From Maricaulaceae bacterium EIL42A08 (GTDB lineage: Bacteria; Pseudomonadota; Alphaproteobacteria; Caulobacterales; Maricaulaceae): a stretch of DNA of 64,000 nucleotides. Location of the stretch: assembly GCA_024178355.1 (NCBI GenBank), contig JAMZNZ010000002.1, positions 973,501 to 1,037,500 of the forward strand, given 5' to 3'. This document shows positions 17,320 to 25,945 of this stretch, piece after piece (the first letter of the stretch is position 1; every line of letters begins with the position of its first letter). A program made the translations under genes and the position numbers. Under the pieces are notes generated by a model. That model was not told where the DNA came from. It did no database searches and worked only from the letters and a program-made list of their open reading frames with translations.

Positions 17320-18732
17320 TTAACGCCCTGTTTCCTTTATTCCGCGAGCTCCCGGCAACCGCAGCTCTGCCTTCAAGCCTCCCAGCACCGAGCGTCCCAG
17401 CTTCAGATAACCGCCATAGGCGCGTGCAAGATCGGTCACAATGGCAAGGCCGAGGCCTGTCCCGGGGGCCTGTTCATCCAGGCGCACGCCGCGTTCGAGC
17501 ACCTGCGCGCAGGCAGCGTCATCCAGTCCGGGGCCATCATCATCCACGCAGATGCACAAGGACATGTCATCGCCAGCGACAGAGCGCGCCGCCACCTTGA
17601 CCTCACCGGCCGCCCATTTGCAGGCATTGTCGATGAGGTTTCCGGCAAGGTCTTCCAGGTCCTGGCGCTCGCCGCGAAAAACCAGACCATCAGGCGCATC
17701 AAGGGTCACAGAAACCTCGCGGCGCTGGTAGATTTTCCGCAAGGTCCGGGTCAGGTCTTCCAGCACTTCGGTCGCAGGCGCGCGTGCCCCAATCGCCTGA
17801 GCGTTGGCAGCGGCTCTGGCCCGTCGCAGGTGATGCTCCACCTGAGCCGACATTGCATCAGTCTGACGCCCGACAAGCTCTGCCAGTGCGCCACTGCTGG
17901 TACGCGCCTCGTTACCCAGCACTGTGATGGGTGTCTTCAAGGCATGAGCCAGATTGCCCACATGGGTGCGCGCCCGCTCAACCACTTCACGCGAATGGTC
18001 GAGCAGGCTGTTCAGTTCTCCAGCCAGCGGAATGAGTTCTGAGGGGTATTGGCCGCTCACCCGGGCTTCCTCACCGTCGCGTACCGAGGCCACGGCTCGC
18101 CCCATGCGCAAAACCGGCTCAAGACCTACACGCACCTGAAACCAGACACCCAGAGCCAGAGCCGCAGCCAGCAGGGAGAAAAGGATCGATGCGATGATCG
18201 CAAAACGCAGCACATCAGCATCCGCCGGACGCCGGTCTTCAGCCGCAGCGATGATAACTGCGCCTTCGACGCCCTCGATCACCACCGCCTGCACATGCAC
18301 GCGCAAGGGTTCACTGTCAGGCCCCTGAACTGTCCCGATGAAGGTTTCACCCGGCGACGCTGTGGCCTGCGCGGCCAGGCGCGTCACATCAAGGCGCAGC
18401 TCAGCAAGTGAGCTCGACGCCAGATCGCCCTCCGCACCCTCACGTGTGATCTGCCAGTAGCGACCGGAAAAGACCTGAGAATAACTAGGATCGGTCGGGC
18501 GCTGCTCGATGAAAGGCTGGCCCTGGCTATCAATCTCGACGAAAGCCAGGAGCGACTCATTGACCCGCGCGAGGCGGTCATCAAGCTCACCCAGCACCGT
18601 CTGGCGGAACAAGACCGTCAGCGCGACAGCGCCCACGATGAGCAGGCCGAGCGCCCAGATCAGGGCAAAGCCAACCATCCGCCTCGCAAGCGAGCCGTGT
18701 GGCGTCAGTCGATCTTCGCGTTGGTCATTCAC
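17320..18732 (-). CDS. PhoQ-like sensor histidine kinase
   Basis: A 470-aa kinase. TM1 is near residues 20-45, a periplasmic sensor of about 110 residues follows, then TM2 near 170-190, HAMP, HisKA with NLAHALKTPITVLGNEA (the LAHxLKTP H-box of PhoQ-type kinases), and HATPase with NLIDNACKWA, DDGPGLDD and GTGLGLAIV. The start overlaps the regulator stop (ATGA). The acidic patch seen in enterobacterial PhoQ is not obvious, so the signal cannot be read off. Confidence 0.92.
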   Translation of the reverse strand: MNDQREDRLTPHGSLARRMVGFALIWALGLLIVGAVALTVLFRQTVLGELDDRLARVNESLLAFVEIDSQGQPFIEQRPTDPSYSQVFSGRYWQITREGAEGDLASSSLAELRLDVTRLAAQATASPGETFIGTVQGPDSEPLRVHVQAVVIEGVEGAVIIAAAEDRRPADADVLRFAIIASILFSLLAAALALGVWFQVRVGLEPVLRMGRAVASVRDGEEARVSGQYPSELIPLAGELNSLLDHSREVVERARTHVGNLAHALKTPITVLGNEARTSSGALAELVGRQTDAMSAQVEHHLRRARAAANAQAIGARAPATEVLEDLTRTLRKIYQRREVSVTLDAPDGLVFRGERQDLEDLAGNLIDNACKWAAGEVKVAARSVAGDDMSLCICVDDDGPGLDDAACAQVLERGVRLDEQAPGTGLGLAIVTDLARAYGGYLKLGRSVLGGLKAELRLPGARGIKETGR

Positions 18733-19418
18733 CCGGTCTTGGCGTCCGCTCGTGATTCATCTGGATCAACGAGACGATAGCCCAGACCGCGCACGGTTTC
18801 GATCCGCGCCGAGCCAATCTTTTTGCGCAAGCGTCCCACGAAGACCTCAATGGTGTTGGAATCGCGATCAAAGTCCTGATCGTAGATGTGTTCGACAAGC
18901 TCGGTGCGGGAGATCACGCGCTCCTGGTGATGCATGAGATAGCTGAGCATCCGGAACTCGTGGCTGGTCAGCTTGATCAGCTTGCCATCCAGGAAGACCC
19001 GGGCACCGCGCGTATCAAGGCTGAGATTGCCGCTTTCCAGCGTCGAGGAGGCATGACCGGCCGCGCGGCGGGTCAACGCCCGCAAACGCGCCAGCAGCTC
19101 TTCAGGATGAAACGGCTTGGTCAGATAATCATCTGCACCCGCATCAAAGCCGGCCACCTTCTCGCTCCAGCGATCGCGGGCCGTCAGGATCAGCACAGGC
19201 GTCGCAACACCGGCTTCACGCCAGCGCTCCAGCACCGTCACGCCGTCCATCTTGGGCAGACCCAGATCCAGGACGATGACGTCATAGGGCTCAGTCTCGC
19301 CCAAATGCCAACCGTCTTCCCCGTCAGTGGCGGAGTCCACGGCATAGCCTGAGTGCTCGAGCACTTCGCTCAGCTGGCGGTTCAGGTCCGGCTCGTCCTC
19401 AACGATCAAGGCGCGCAT
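18729..19418 (-). CDS. PhoP/OmpR-family response regulator
   Basis: A 229-aa protein. The receiver has its Asp in VIVLDLGLPKMDGV and Lys in DYLTKPFHPEEL. The winged helix has LTSHEFRMLSYLMHHQERVI and NTIEVFVGRLRKKIG. ATG at 19418 with GGAG 6 bases upstream is chosen over a TTG 12 bases earlier. It is coupled to the kinase downstream and lies 21 bp after a PepSY gene whose promoter carries a PhoP-box-like repeat, so it may autoregulate. Confidence 0.95.
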   Translation of the reverse strand: MRALIVEDEPDLNRQLSEVLEHSGYAVDSATDGEDGWHLGETEPYDVIVLDLGLPKMDGVTVLERWREAGVATPVLILTARDRWSEKVAGFDAGADDYLTKPFHPEELLARLRALTRRAAGHASSTLESGNLSLDTRGARVFLDGKLIKLTSHEFRMLSYLMHHQERVISRTELVEHIYDQDFDRDSNTIEVFVGRLRKKIGSARIETVRGLGYRLVDPDESRADAKTG

Positions 19419-19439
19419 GTCAGTCTCCAATTCAGTCCA

Positions 19440-19718
19440 CTAGCCGAGGACGCGGCCGGTCTGTGCGTCCACACGCACATCGAACCGGCGCCCGTTCTCG
19501 ATCATCCGCACGCTGTAAAACGGCCGCCCACTCCGCACGAGCCGGGCATTAAGCACATCAGCACGCGGGTAAGCCCGACGCGCCGCGGCCACAGCCTGGC
19601 TGGTGGAGATGAGCTGCTGCACCTCAACCTCGGCCCCCACAGGCGTGGGATCAGCATAGGCTGGCGCTGCCGCGCTGGCGGCAAGCAGGACGAGGAGTGA
19701 GGCAAACATACGGATCAT
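19440..19718 (-). CDS. Small periplasmic PepSY-domain protein
   Basis: A 92-aa protein with a signal peptide (MFASLLVLLAASAAAPAYA) and one PepSY domain (AVAAARRAYPRADVLNARLV ... VRVDAQTGRVLG). PepSY proteins near PhoPQ-like systems are thought to modulate signalling or peptidases. It is first gene of the PepSY-regulator-kinase operon. The ATG at 19718 is preferred because the upstream extension would run through the putative promoter. Confidence 0.85.
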   Translation of the reverse strand: MIRMFASLLVLLAASAAAPAYADPTPVGAEVEVQQLISTSQAVAAARRAYPRADVLNARLVRSGRPFYSVRMIENGRRFDVRVDAQTGRVLG

Positions 19719-19743
19719 GACAACGCTTTTAGGGCCGGCGGAG

Positions 19744-19760
19744 TGAACCGCTCCTGAACA
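19744..19760 (-). promoter_or_regulatory. PhoP-box-like direct repeat and -10
   Basis: On the minus strand TGTTCA-N5-GGTTCA matches the (T/G)GTTTA-N5-(T/G)GTTTA layout of PhoP boxes, an 11-base repeat. Twelve bases downstream lies TAAAAG, a possible -10, and transcription would begin within a few bases of the PepSY ATG. The repeat, the spacing and the adjacent PhoP-like gene are seen; binding is inferred. A looser inverted repeat TCCTGAA/TTCAGGA (19752-19783) overlaps it. Confidence 0.45.
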
Positions 19761-19810
19761 CAAGGGCTAAACTCCATTCAGGAACGATGCCAGTGCAGCC
19801 AGTCCGTCGC

Positions 19811-20719
19811 TTAAGACTTAAGCCGCTTGCGCGGATCATAGTCCACCGGCGGCGTCCAGTCTTCGATAAAGGCTTCCAGCGCAGGGTCATTGAGCGGGAC
19901 ATCCACGATCAGCTTGATGATCTGGTCGCCGTGCCCGCCACCTGGCTTTGGTGCGCCCTTGCCGCGCAGACGCAGCTGAGCCCCTGAATTGGCCCCGGCT
20001 GGCACACGCACTTCAACTGGACCATCGACCGTGGGCGCACGCACTGCGCCACCGAACAGAGCTTCTTTGAGGGAAATGGGCAGATCGAGGCGAATGTCCG
20101 CACCGTCGCGCCTGAACCAGGCGTGAGGCCGGATCGCAATCTCGACCAGACAGTCACCGGATGGTCCACCCTGCTGGCCAGGTTCGCCCTGACCGCGCAG
20201 ACGCAGCACTTGTCCCGGCTCTACGCCGGCTGGAATGGCAACTTCTACTGCGCGACCGCCGGTCAGACCGACACGGCGCTTTCCACCGCGCATGGCCTCT
20301 TCAAAGCTGACGGTGACACCGGCTTTGATATCCCGGCCCTTGACCGGCTGCGGACCGGGGCGCGGACCGCCGCGCGCGCCGCCGAAATCGCTGAACAGGT
20401 CGGAAAAAATATCGGAGATATCTTCATAACGGCCGGAAGGGCCTCGCTGTCCGGCAGGACCACCAGGCCGAGAGCGAAAATGAAAGGCAGCCGTTTCCTG
20501 ACCGTTGGCATCAATGTCGCCGCGATCAAAGCGCGCCTTCGTTTCGGGGTCGGACAAAAGCTTGAAGGCCTGCCCGACTTCCTTGAAGCGCTCTTCGGCC
20601 TGCTTGTCATTGGGCCGGGCGTCCGGATGTAGCTCTTTAGCGAGCTTGCGATAGGCACGACGAATCTCGTCGGCAGAAGCCGACTTCGTCACACCAAGAA
20701 TCGCATACGGATCTTTCAT
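19811..20719 (-). CDS. DnaJ-family co-chaperone, CbpA-like
   Basis: A 302-aa protein. The J domain covers residues 1-66 (DPYAILGVTKSASADEIRRA, HPD in KELHPDARP), a Gly/Arg/Phe linker follows (about 80-115), and two C-terminal substrate-binding beta domains start at VTVSFEEAMRGGKRRV. The CxxCxGxG zinc-finger repeats are missing, as in type II CbpA/DnaJ proteins. It stimulates DnaK ATPase. ATG at 20719 is chosen; a GTG lies one codon upstream. Confidence 0.92.
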   Translation of the reverse strand: MKDPYAILGVTKSASADEIRRAYRKLAKELHPDARPNDKQAEERFKEVGQAFKLLSDPETKARFDRGDIDANGQETAAFHFRSRPGGPAGQRGPSGRYEDISDIFSDLFSDFGGARGGPRPGPQPVKGRDIKAGVTVSFEEAMRGGKRRVGLTGGRAVEVAIPAGVEPGQVLRLRGQGEPGQQGGPSGDCLVEIAIRPHAWFRRDGADIRLDLPISLKEALFGGAVRAPTVDGPVEVRVPAGANSGAQLRLRGKGAPKPGGGHGDQIIKLIVDVPLNDPALEAFIEDWTPPVDYDPRKRLKS

Positions 20720-20806
20720 CACGCCGCCCTGATAGCAGGCGCAGGCAACAACTGCGAGCGCGGCGGATATATGGGCGATGGGAAAAGCTCAGAAAAGAGG
20801 CTGGTT

Positions 20807-23104
20807 TCAGCTTAAGCCCGACAGATCACACCGCGCCACAGCCCCGGGGCCAAAGCGGTCACTGATCTGGGCAACCTCCACCGCAGCCGCTGAGAGGCCA
20901 GACGTGTATAGCGTCGCCAGCTGCGCGGCTGTCAGTGTTATGGCTGGCGCATCGACCTCCGACCGGGACACCTCAACCTCACCATCAAACCAGACCACTT
21001 GATAGGCTTCACGCGCTTCATCCAGCGCGACATCGCCATAGGCCCAGGCATCCGCATCCACTCGCGCGCGCCTGATCCAGCTGACTTGCAGATCGGCACC
21101 GGATAGGGCCGCCTCGACATGCACGGGCGAGAGCGGTCGGTACTCGGCACTGTCATAGCGCGCCGAAACCGTGCGCACGGACACGTCATTGATCGGTTTG
21201 CCAGGTGGCACCGCGACTACCGTCAGATCAGTTCCCACCTCATGGTCATGGACGGGTAAAGTCACGCAGGCTTCATCAAGCAGCACCACTTTCGCGCCCA
21301 CGCCCGCCCCGGACACCGGTGTGCCCCCAAGCCCGCGCAACAAACCGGTGAGGGTCCAGCTCCCGTCTGGCTCAAGCTGGGCGTTGGTGAAGCTGAGGAC
21401 TTCCCAGGCCTGCGCCGTCGCGACAGCGATCAGGTTTGCGCCGTTCAGGACGCGGGTCTGCGTTGCATTGGAAAAGGCTCCATTTTTCAGGCGGACTTTG
21501 ACCGCATTGGCTTTGTCCCAGCGCCCTTCCTGGCCTGATCCAAGATCAGCTTCCAGCTGACCGGTGAAGGCTGGTGCAGTGATTTCAGCGCGGGCGGTTA
21601 AAGCGTCGGGATCAGAACCAGCATGAAGGGTCAGCTTTCCCGGCCAGGGGTCTGACCAGCCTGCAGCCAGAAAACCGTTTCGGGCTGGCTCGCCTGCGCG
21701 CAGGGGCAGATCAAGCAGGATCAATACCGGTCGTGATGGCGGGCGCGGCGCGGCTGAACCTTCTGGCTGAGGCCCTGTTGTAACGTTCAGCCCGCCGCGT
21801 GTTCCAACGAGCTCGCAATCACGCGTCTCAGTGCCTTCTGCAGACGCCAGACACCACACTGCGCCGTCAGGCCCCGCATCCAGCGAAATGCAGTCGCCCG
21901 CTTCCAGTGCACCGAAGGATGGCGGCAGTGACAGCGCGGCTGTGCGGGTCTCGGCCTGCATGCGCGACAGAGCGCCGCGCGCCCACCGGGTGGCGAGGTC
22001 GCGATCAGCAAGGCCATTCAGCGCCATCTCGATCACACCTTCGATTTCATGTTCGAGGCCCAGCGCAGATACCGACGCTGGGCGATAATCCCCATCATCG
22101 GCAGCAAACTGAAGCCGCACTTCGGTGGGGTGGGTGTCCTTAGCCTCCTGACCAAATGATAGACCCGGGCCGTTGTCGCGCACGGTCAGTGACTGAGCTG
22201 GCACCATAACCGGCGCGCTATCTTTCAAGTGGGGGACGCAAACAGGGCCGCTGGCGCGATCGACGATATCAAAGCCGAAGACGGCCCCGAGACGCTCAAT
22301 CTCGTCGCGGGCGCGCGCACCGGCATTGATGACATAGCCTGCAAGAACGCCCTCAAGCTTCGTTGTGTCGAGGTCATCCAGCCCGACCTGCGCGGCGATA
22401 TCGCCAACAATCTCGCCCACGCTTGATTGCCCGGCGCGGCCCGTCAGCCAGTGACCGAGCCGCCAGTTGGTTCCGTCGCTCCACACATCATCACGAGTTG
22501 GAAATTCGGGAAACGGACGCGCATCCCAGGTCCAGACATGACTATGGGCCAGGTCCAGCATCGGCCCGGCATAGACGCTGGAAACCGGATTGGAGGCACC
22601 CTGCCAATAGGCGAGCAGCGCTTCGATATATCGACGCTGAATCAGGTCGTCGCGAGCACCGGTGGAGTGATAGGGCGGCGTGCTTTCAGAGCTTTTGGGA
22701 TCAATAAAAACATTGGGCTGGTTAGCGCCCTTGTCGACGGCCGGGCAGCCCAGCTCCACAAGCCGGACCGGTTTTGATTGCGGCACCCATCCGGTTGGGG
22801 ACGTCTGTCGCACGCCCGCAATGCGGTCGTGATGGGGCTCGCTCCACCAGGATCGCAGATCCTTGTAGCGATAGACCCAGGGCTCTGCATAAGCCCCATC
22901 GGTTATGGGCGTGCGAAGCTGGGCGTCTCGGTCAGCCGAACTGGCATAGTACCAGTCATACCCCTCCCCGCCCTCGACATTGGATTTAAGATAATCGCGA
23001 TCGTGGATGGAGTTCGTCCCGGACAACGCGTCCAGATGGGCGGTGCCATCGCGCCAGTCCGACAGCGGCGCGTACCAGTCAATGCCAATAAAATCGATCT
23101 CCAT
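20807..23104 (-). pseudogene. GTA gp15-like host-specificity protein, N-terminally truncated
   Basis: An open frame of at least 765 codons. It begins inside the GTA TIM-barrel-like domain (MEIDFIGIDWYAPLSDWRDG, then YDWYYASSADRDAQLRTPI) and continues through the phage-tail-type C-terminus of RcGTA gp15 homologues (WTWDARPFPEFPTRDDVWSD; TLTGLLRGLGGT). Family members are about 1,300 aa, so roughly the first 500 residues are gone. The frame continues upstream only to 23167 and has no normal start. Just upstream is the cut end of a terminase gene in another frame. The rest is undamaged, suggesting a fairly recent deletion or residual selection. Confidence 0.85.
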
Positions 23105-23492
23105 CACACCAGGCCGCTTCAAACTGGGAGCCGCGCAAGGCATCGGGGTCCTCGGCGCTAAAGGCATAGCCCTCTGCGCCGCATGGCCAGACCAGACGAT
23201 GGCGGGAGGCTTCGTATTTGGGTCGGCGGGCCGGAGCGCCGATATTCAACAGCCCTGACGGGCCTGAAATCATTACCTCGCGCACATCAGAAAAGGTCGG
23301 GCCCACCAGCGCCACGCGCCGGGCCCCCGCCTCAATCTGAGTGCGCAACCATTCAGCGCCAGCCCGGGTTTTACCCGCACCGCGCCCACCTAAAAACAGC
23401 CAGCACGACCAGTCACCATCCGGCGGTTCCTGACCCGGACCGGCCCAGATGGACCAGTCACTCATCCGCTCATTGATGATCGCCTCGCTCAT
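23079..23492 (-). pseudogene. GTA terminase large subunit gp2, C-terminally truncated
   Basis: The N-terminal ATPase part of a GTA/phage terminase: WLFLGGRGAGKTRAGAEWLR (Walker A), RVALVGPTFSDVREVMISGP, and SAEDPDALRGSQFEAAWCD, where the family continues with the Walker B acidic residues and then the nuclease. Here the frame breaks after AAWCD into GDRFYWH and stops. Gp15 sequence begins at that point in another frame. About 300 residues including the nuclease are missing, so packaging is impossible. The start is uncertain (23492, 23465 or 23552); any choice overlaps or abuts gp1. Confidence 0.85.
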
Positions 23493-23988
23493 CTGATGGG
23501 TTTTGCGTTTCAGAGCCTTCGCTGCGTCCTCGTGACTGTCGCTTTGCTTCAATAGCGAGCAAACGAAGGAGTCGGGCCTCTAGCTCGGCTCTTGCGTCTT
23601 CATGGTGTGACACCTCCGGCTCACTCGCTGGCGCGCCTTGCGTCTTTGAGTTTGGTTTTTCCATAGTCCAGCCCTCCAGCGCTTTGGCCGCCCGGATCAG
23701 CGCCAGCAGCGCCCTGGCCTCCCGCTCCGCCCTTACAGGATCGCCCTCGGTCAGATGGGCTTCAGCCCGTTCCAGCCCCTGGCGAAAGCTCACCAGCTTT
23801 TGAAAATGCACACGGGTCGGAAAAGCTTTCTCGATCCAGCGGCAGCGGCTTTCCACCGTGCTGACCGCCAGATTGAAATCAGCCGCCAACACCGCCGGCT
23901 CCTCACCGTGGCGAAAGCGCTCAAACAGCGCGGCCCAATCGGCGGCGTAGACCGTCCGTGGCTTTGTTTCTCGGTTCATTTCGACCAT
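23470..23988 (-). CDS. GTA gp1-like small terminase candidate
   Basis: A 172-aa protein directly upstream of the gp2 remnant, in the place of RcGTA gp1 (TerS). The N-terminal half looks like a helix-turn-helix (WAALFERFRHGEEPAVLAAD, STVESRCRWIEKAF). The middle is a helical stretch (AEREARALLALIRAAKALEG) and the C-terminus is polar. The gene is intact, unlike its neighbours, but has no partner left. Start taken as ATG 23988; ATG 23979 is equally possible. Identity rests on position and weak similarity. Confidence 0.6.
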   Translation of the reverse strand: MVEMNRETKPRTVYAADWAALFERFRHGEEPAVLAADFNLAVSTVESRCRWIEKAFPTRVHFQKLVSFRQGLERAEAHLTEGDPVRAEREARALLALIRAAKALEGWTMEKPNSKTQGAPASEPEVSHHEDARAELEARLLRLLAIEAKRQSRGRSEGSETQNPSDERGDHQ

Positions 23989-24181
23989 GCCCAAAGACTA
24001 CCCCGAGCCTGTGCCGGTCGGATTGATTGGGCTGGGAAAATGATAAGGGTGTGGTTGGCTGGAAGAATTCTTCCACCAAAGGAGGGATTTCGACCAACTC
24101 ATCCCCCCTTTGCCAGTGACCGCTGGGGAAGCGGGCTGAGGTTAAAAACAGGACTCTGGTTCCAAAGCGCACACGCTCCTC

Positions 24182-24325
24182 CCTCCCCTTGATGGGGAGG
24201 GTGTCCCGTCAAAGACGGGTGGGGTGAAGATCATAAAGCGCGGGCGCTGCCCCTCACCCGACCAAGCCTTTGGCTTGCCCGTCGAACAATTTCACTGTTC
24301 AACCCCCACGTTGGGGAAGGGAAGG
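24182..24325. repeat. Interspersed palindromic repeat, type A
   Basis: Two adjacent hairpins, CCTCCCC-N5-GGGGAGG (24182-24200) and CCCGTC-AAA-GACGGG (24205-24219), are followed by CCCCTCACCCGACC and, near 24300, CCCCCACGTTGGGG. The wording (cctccccttgatggggaggg, gtcaaagacgggtggggtg) resembles dispersed repeats common in alphaproteobacterial intergenic DNA. Similarity to known families is from memory. Confidence 0.6.
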
Positions 24326-24429
24326 GAGGCTAGCTGTATTTGAACACACTCGATCCAGGCTTGGCCGGGTCAGGTGCTATTGCAGAGGTGACAGGCAAAG
24401 TCCGAGCGCGTCAGCGCTCAATCCTGAGG

Positions 24430-24532
24430 GTCCTTCGAGGCTCGCCTTCGGCTCACACCTCACCGATGAGGGTAATGGAGGTCTCCTACTTCCCTCATCC
24501 TGAGGAGGTCCGTCAGGACCGTCTCGAAGGAC
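24430..24532. repeat. Interspersed palindromic repeat, type B
   Basis: The ends GTCCTTCGAG (24430-24439) and CTCGAAGGAC (24523-24532) are exact reverse complements. Inside are CCTTCGGCTC and CTCATCCTGAGGAGGTCCGT, words of a very common alphaproteobacterial dispersed repeat. Confidence 0.65.
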
Positions 24533-24546
24533 GCACACCCTCACCC

Positions 24547-24645
24547 CTGTCATCCCCCGGCTTGTCCGGGGGACCCATTCTGTGACCTTGCCGCCAAGCG
24601 CGACACAACCGGCATGGGTGGCCCGGATAAACCGGGCCATGACAG
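24547..24645. repeat. Interspersed palindromic repeat, type C
   Basis: A 99-bp mirror element. The outer arms are CTGTCAT / ATGACAG, the inner arms ACCCAT / ATGGGT, and each half has its own hairpin (CCCCCGGcttgtCCGGGGG on the left, GCCCGGataaaCCGGGC on the right). This is the widespread alphaproteobacterial form seen as 'tgtcatccccgg...ccgggcatgac'. Confidence 0.7.
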
Positions 24646-24768
24646 GATTCAGAAGCAGCCCTCACGTCTCACCGATCCAGGACCTGTCTCCCCGCCGCCG
24701 CAAGCTAAGCCGGGCTTGCCCTTAGCGCAGCGAGAAAGCGACTGAGCGGATGCGAAGGAGAACAGAAA

Positions 24769-25854
24769 TCAAGCCGCGGCGGCGGACTTGCGCATTTTCC
24801 AGAAGCGCATGGCGCGTTCAGCATCGCCCATGCTCATGGCCTCATAGGCCTGGCCCACGGTACGGGCATCATCAAAGGCCCCCTCACCGGCACCAGAGCG
24901 CAGAACTGCGATGGTGACAAAGAGCGCCTTTTCAATGCCGGCAGCCTTGCAGATCAGCGCCAGGCCATCTGGGCTTTCATGCTCCAGCGCGCGCTTGGCG
25001 GCTTCGTAGTCGACGCCCGCAATCTCGGCAAAGCCGACGCAGAAATGCGTGGTCTTCTTTTCGCGCAGAAAGCGGACCAGAAGGGCGCCATCAAGCTCCC
25101 GGCGCATCTTTGCGCGGGTGATGTCCTTTTGGGCCTCGGCGATATTCTTGTCTTCGGCCATGCGCGACTGAAGACGCTGACGCGACGCGGCCAAGGCGGC
25201 TTCCAGCACGCCCGGCTCCAGCTTGTCGAAGCGGTCCATGATCTTGTTGCGAAGCGTGGTCTCTACCACCATCGTCAGATCATTGAGAAGATCGACCGGC
25301 GTGTCCTTGCGCTCCACCAGCGGCTTTTGCAGGACCGGGCTGGTCTCGGCGCGCCGGGTGACAACCTCGAACGTATCGCGATTGATCTGCGCACCGTCAT
25401 TCTCAACCAGTTTGGCAACCACCTGATCATCACCACGTTCCACAATGGCGTGGGACAGGCGTTCAGGCACAGCGTCACGCTCTGCGATGGCGCTGATATG
25501 AGCCTGACCGGCCTCGTGCACGATGGTCACAAGGTCATCTTCAGAAAGAACGCCAGACTTTGACAGGATGGGCGCGGCCACCTCGATCGCGTCCTTGGCA
25601 AGCTGCAGGATCAGGCCTTTCGGGGCTTCAGCAGAATCGGCAAAGCGGCTGGCCAATTCTTCACGCGCGCCTTGGGCGGTCTGGCTCGCCAGGGTCTGAA
25701 GCACGGCATCAAACTGCTTGTGGGTTGAGGTTTCGCGTGCCGGCGGCGCGTCAAAAAACAGGTCAGTCACCTCGCGCAGAAGGGCGCGGCGGCGATCAGA
25801 CGACTTTTCCTTAGCCAGCTCTGTGAGCTTGTGCAGCTTGGTGGCAACCGCCAT
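24769..25854 (-). CDS. DUF2336 domain protein
   Basis: A 361-aa all-helical soluble protein of the DUF2336 type found in alphaproteobacteria. It shows HEAT-like repeats (VPERLSHAIVERGDDQVVAK; FEVVTRRAETSPVLQKPLVE) and a C-terminal helical region. There is no enzyme motif, TM segment or signal peptide. It is monocistronic, next to the repeat island, and its function is not established. Confidence 0.8.
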   Translation of the reverse strand: MAVATKLHKLTELAKEKSSDRRRALLREVTDLFFDAPPARETSTHKQFDAVLQTLASQTAQGAREELASRFADSAEAPKGLILQLAKDAIEVAAPILSKSGVLSEDDLVTIVHEAGQAHISAIAERDAVPERLSHAIVERGDDQVVAKLVENDGAQINRDTFEVVTRRAETSPVLQKPLVERKDTPVDLLNDLTMVVETTLRNKIMDRFDKLEPGVLEAALAASRQRLQSRMAEDKNIAEAQKDITRAKMRRELDGALLVRFLREKKTTHFCVGFAEIAGVDYEAAKRALEHESPDGLALICKAAGIEKALFVTIAVLRSGAGEGAFDDARTVGQAYEAMSMGDAERAMRFWKMRKSAAAA

Positions 25855-25945
25855 CGCGGATCCTCCGGACCGAAGATTACGCGCTACCCTGCCTCACATG
25901 GAGTAAACAAAGTGTGGCAGAGCATCGTAAACCAGATGTGATTTT

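Larger units (their letters stand above)
23989..24768. other. Gene-free repeat island
   Basis: About 780 bases without a believable gene. Small open frames here have repeat-derived, low-complexity translations. The region holds three different palindromic repeat families in a row (see the separate entries), flanked by the GTA remnant and the DUF2336 gene. No promoter or RNA gene is evident. Confidence 0.7.

Noticed and set aside
17122-18042. 306-codon plus-strand frame antisense to the PhoQ-like kinase
   Set aside because: Shadow frame without features; the kinase motifs are complete on the minus strand.
19811-19825. CtrA-like TTAA...TTAA word at the end of the J-protein gene
   Set aside because: The spacing is 3 bases, not the 7 of a CtrA site, and it lies at a 3' end. 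No convincing TTAA-N7-TTAAC site was found elsewhere by eye.
24270-24640. Short frames in the repeat island
   Set aside because: They are built from palindromic repeats, with no start signals and no conserved protein character.
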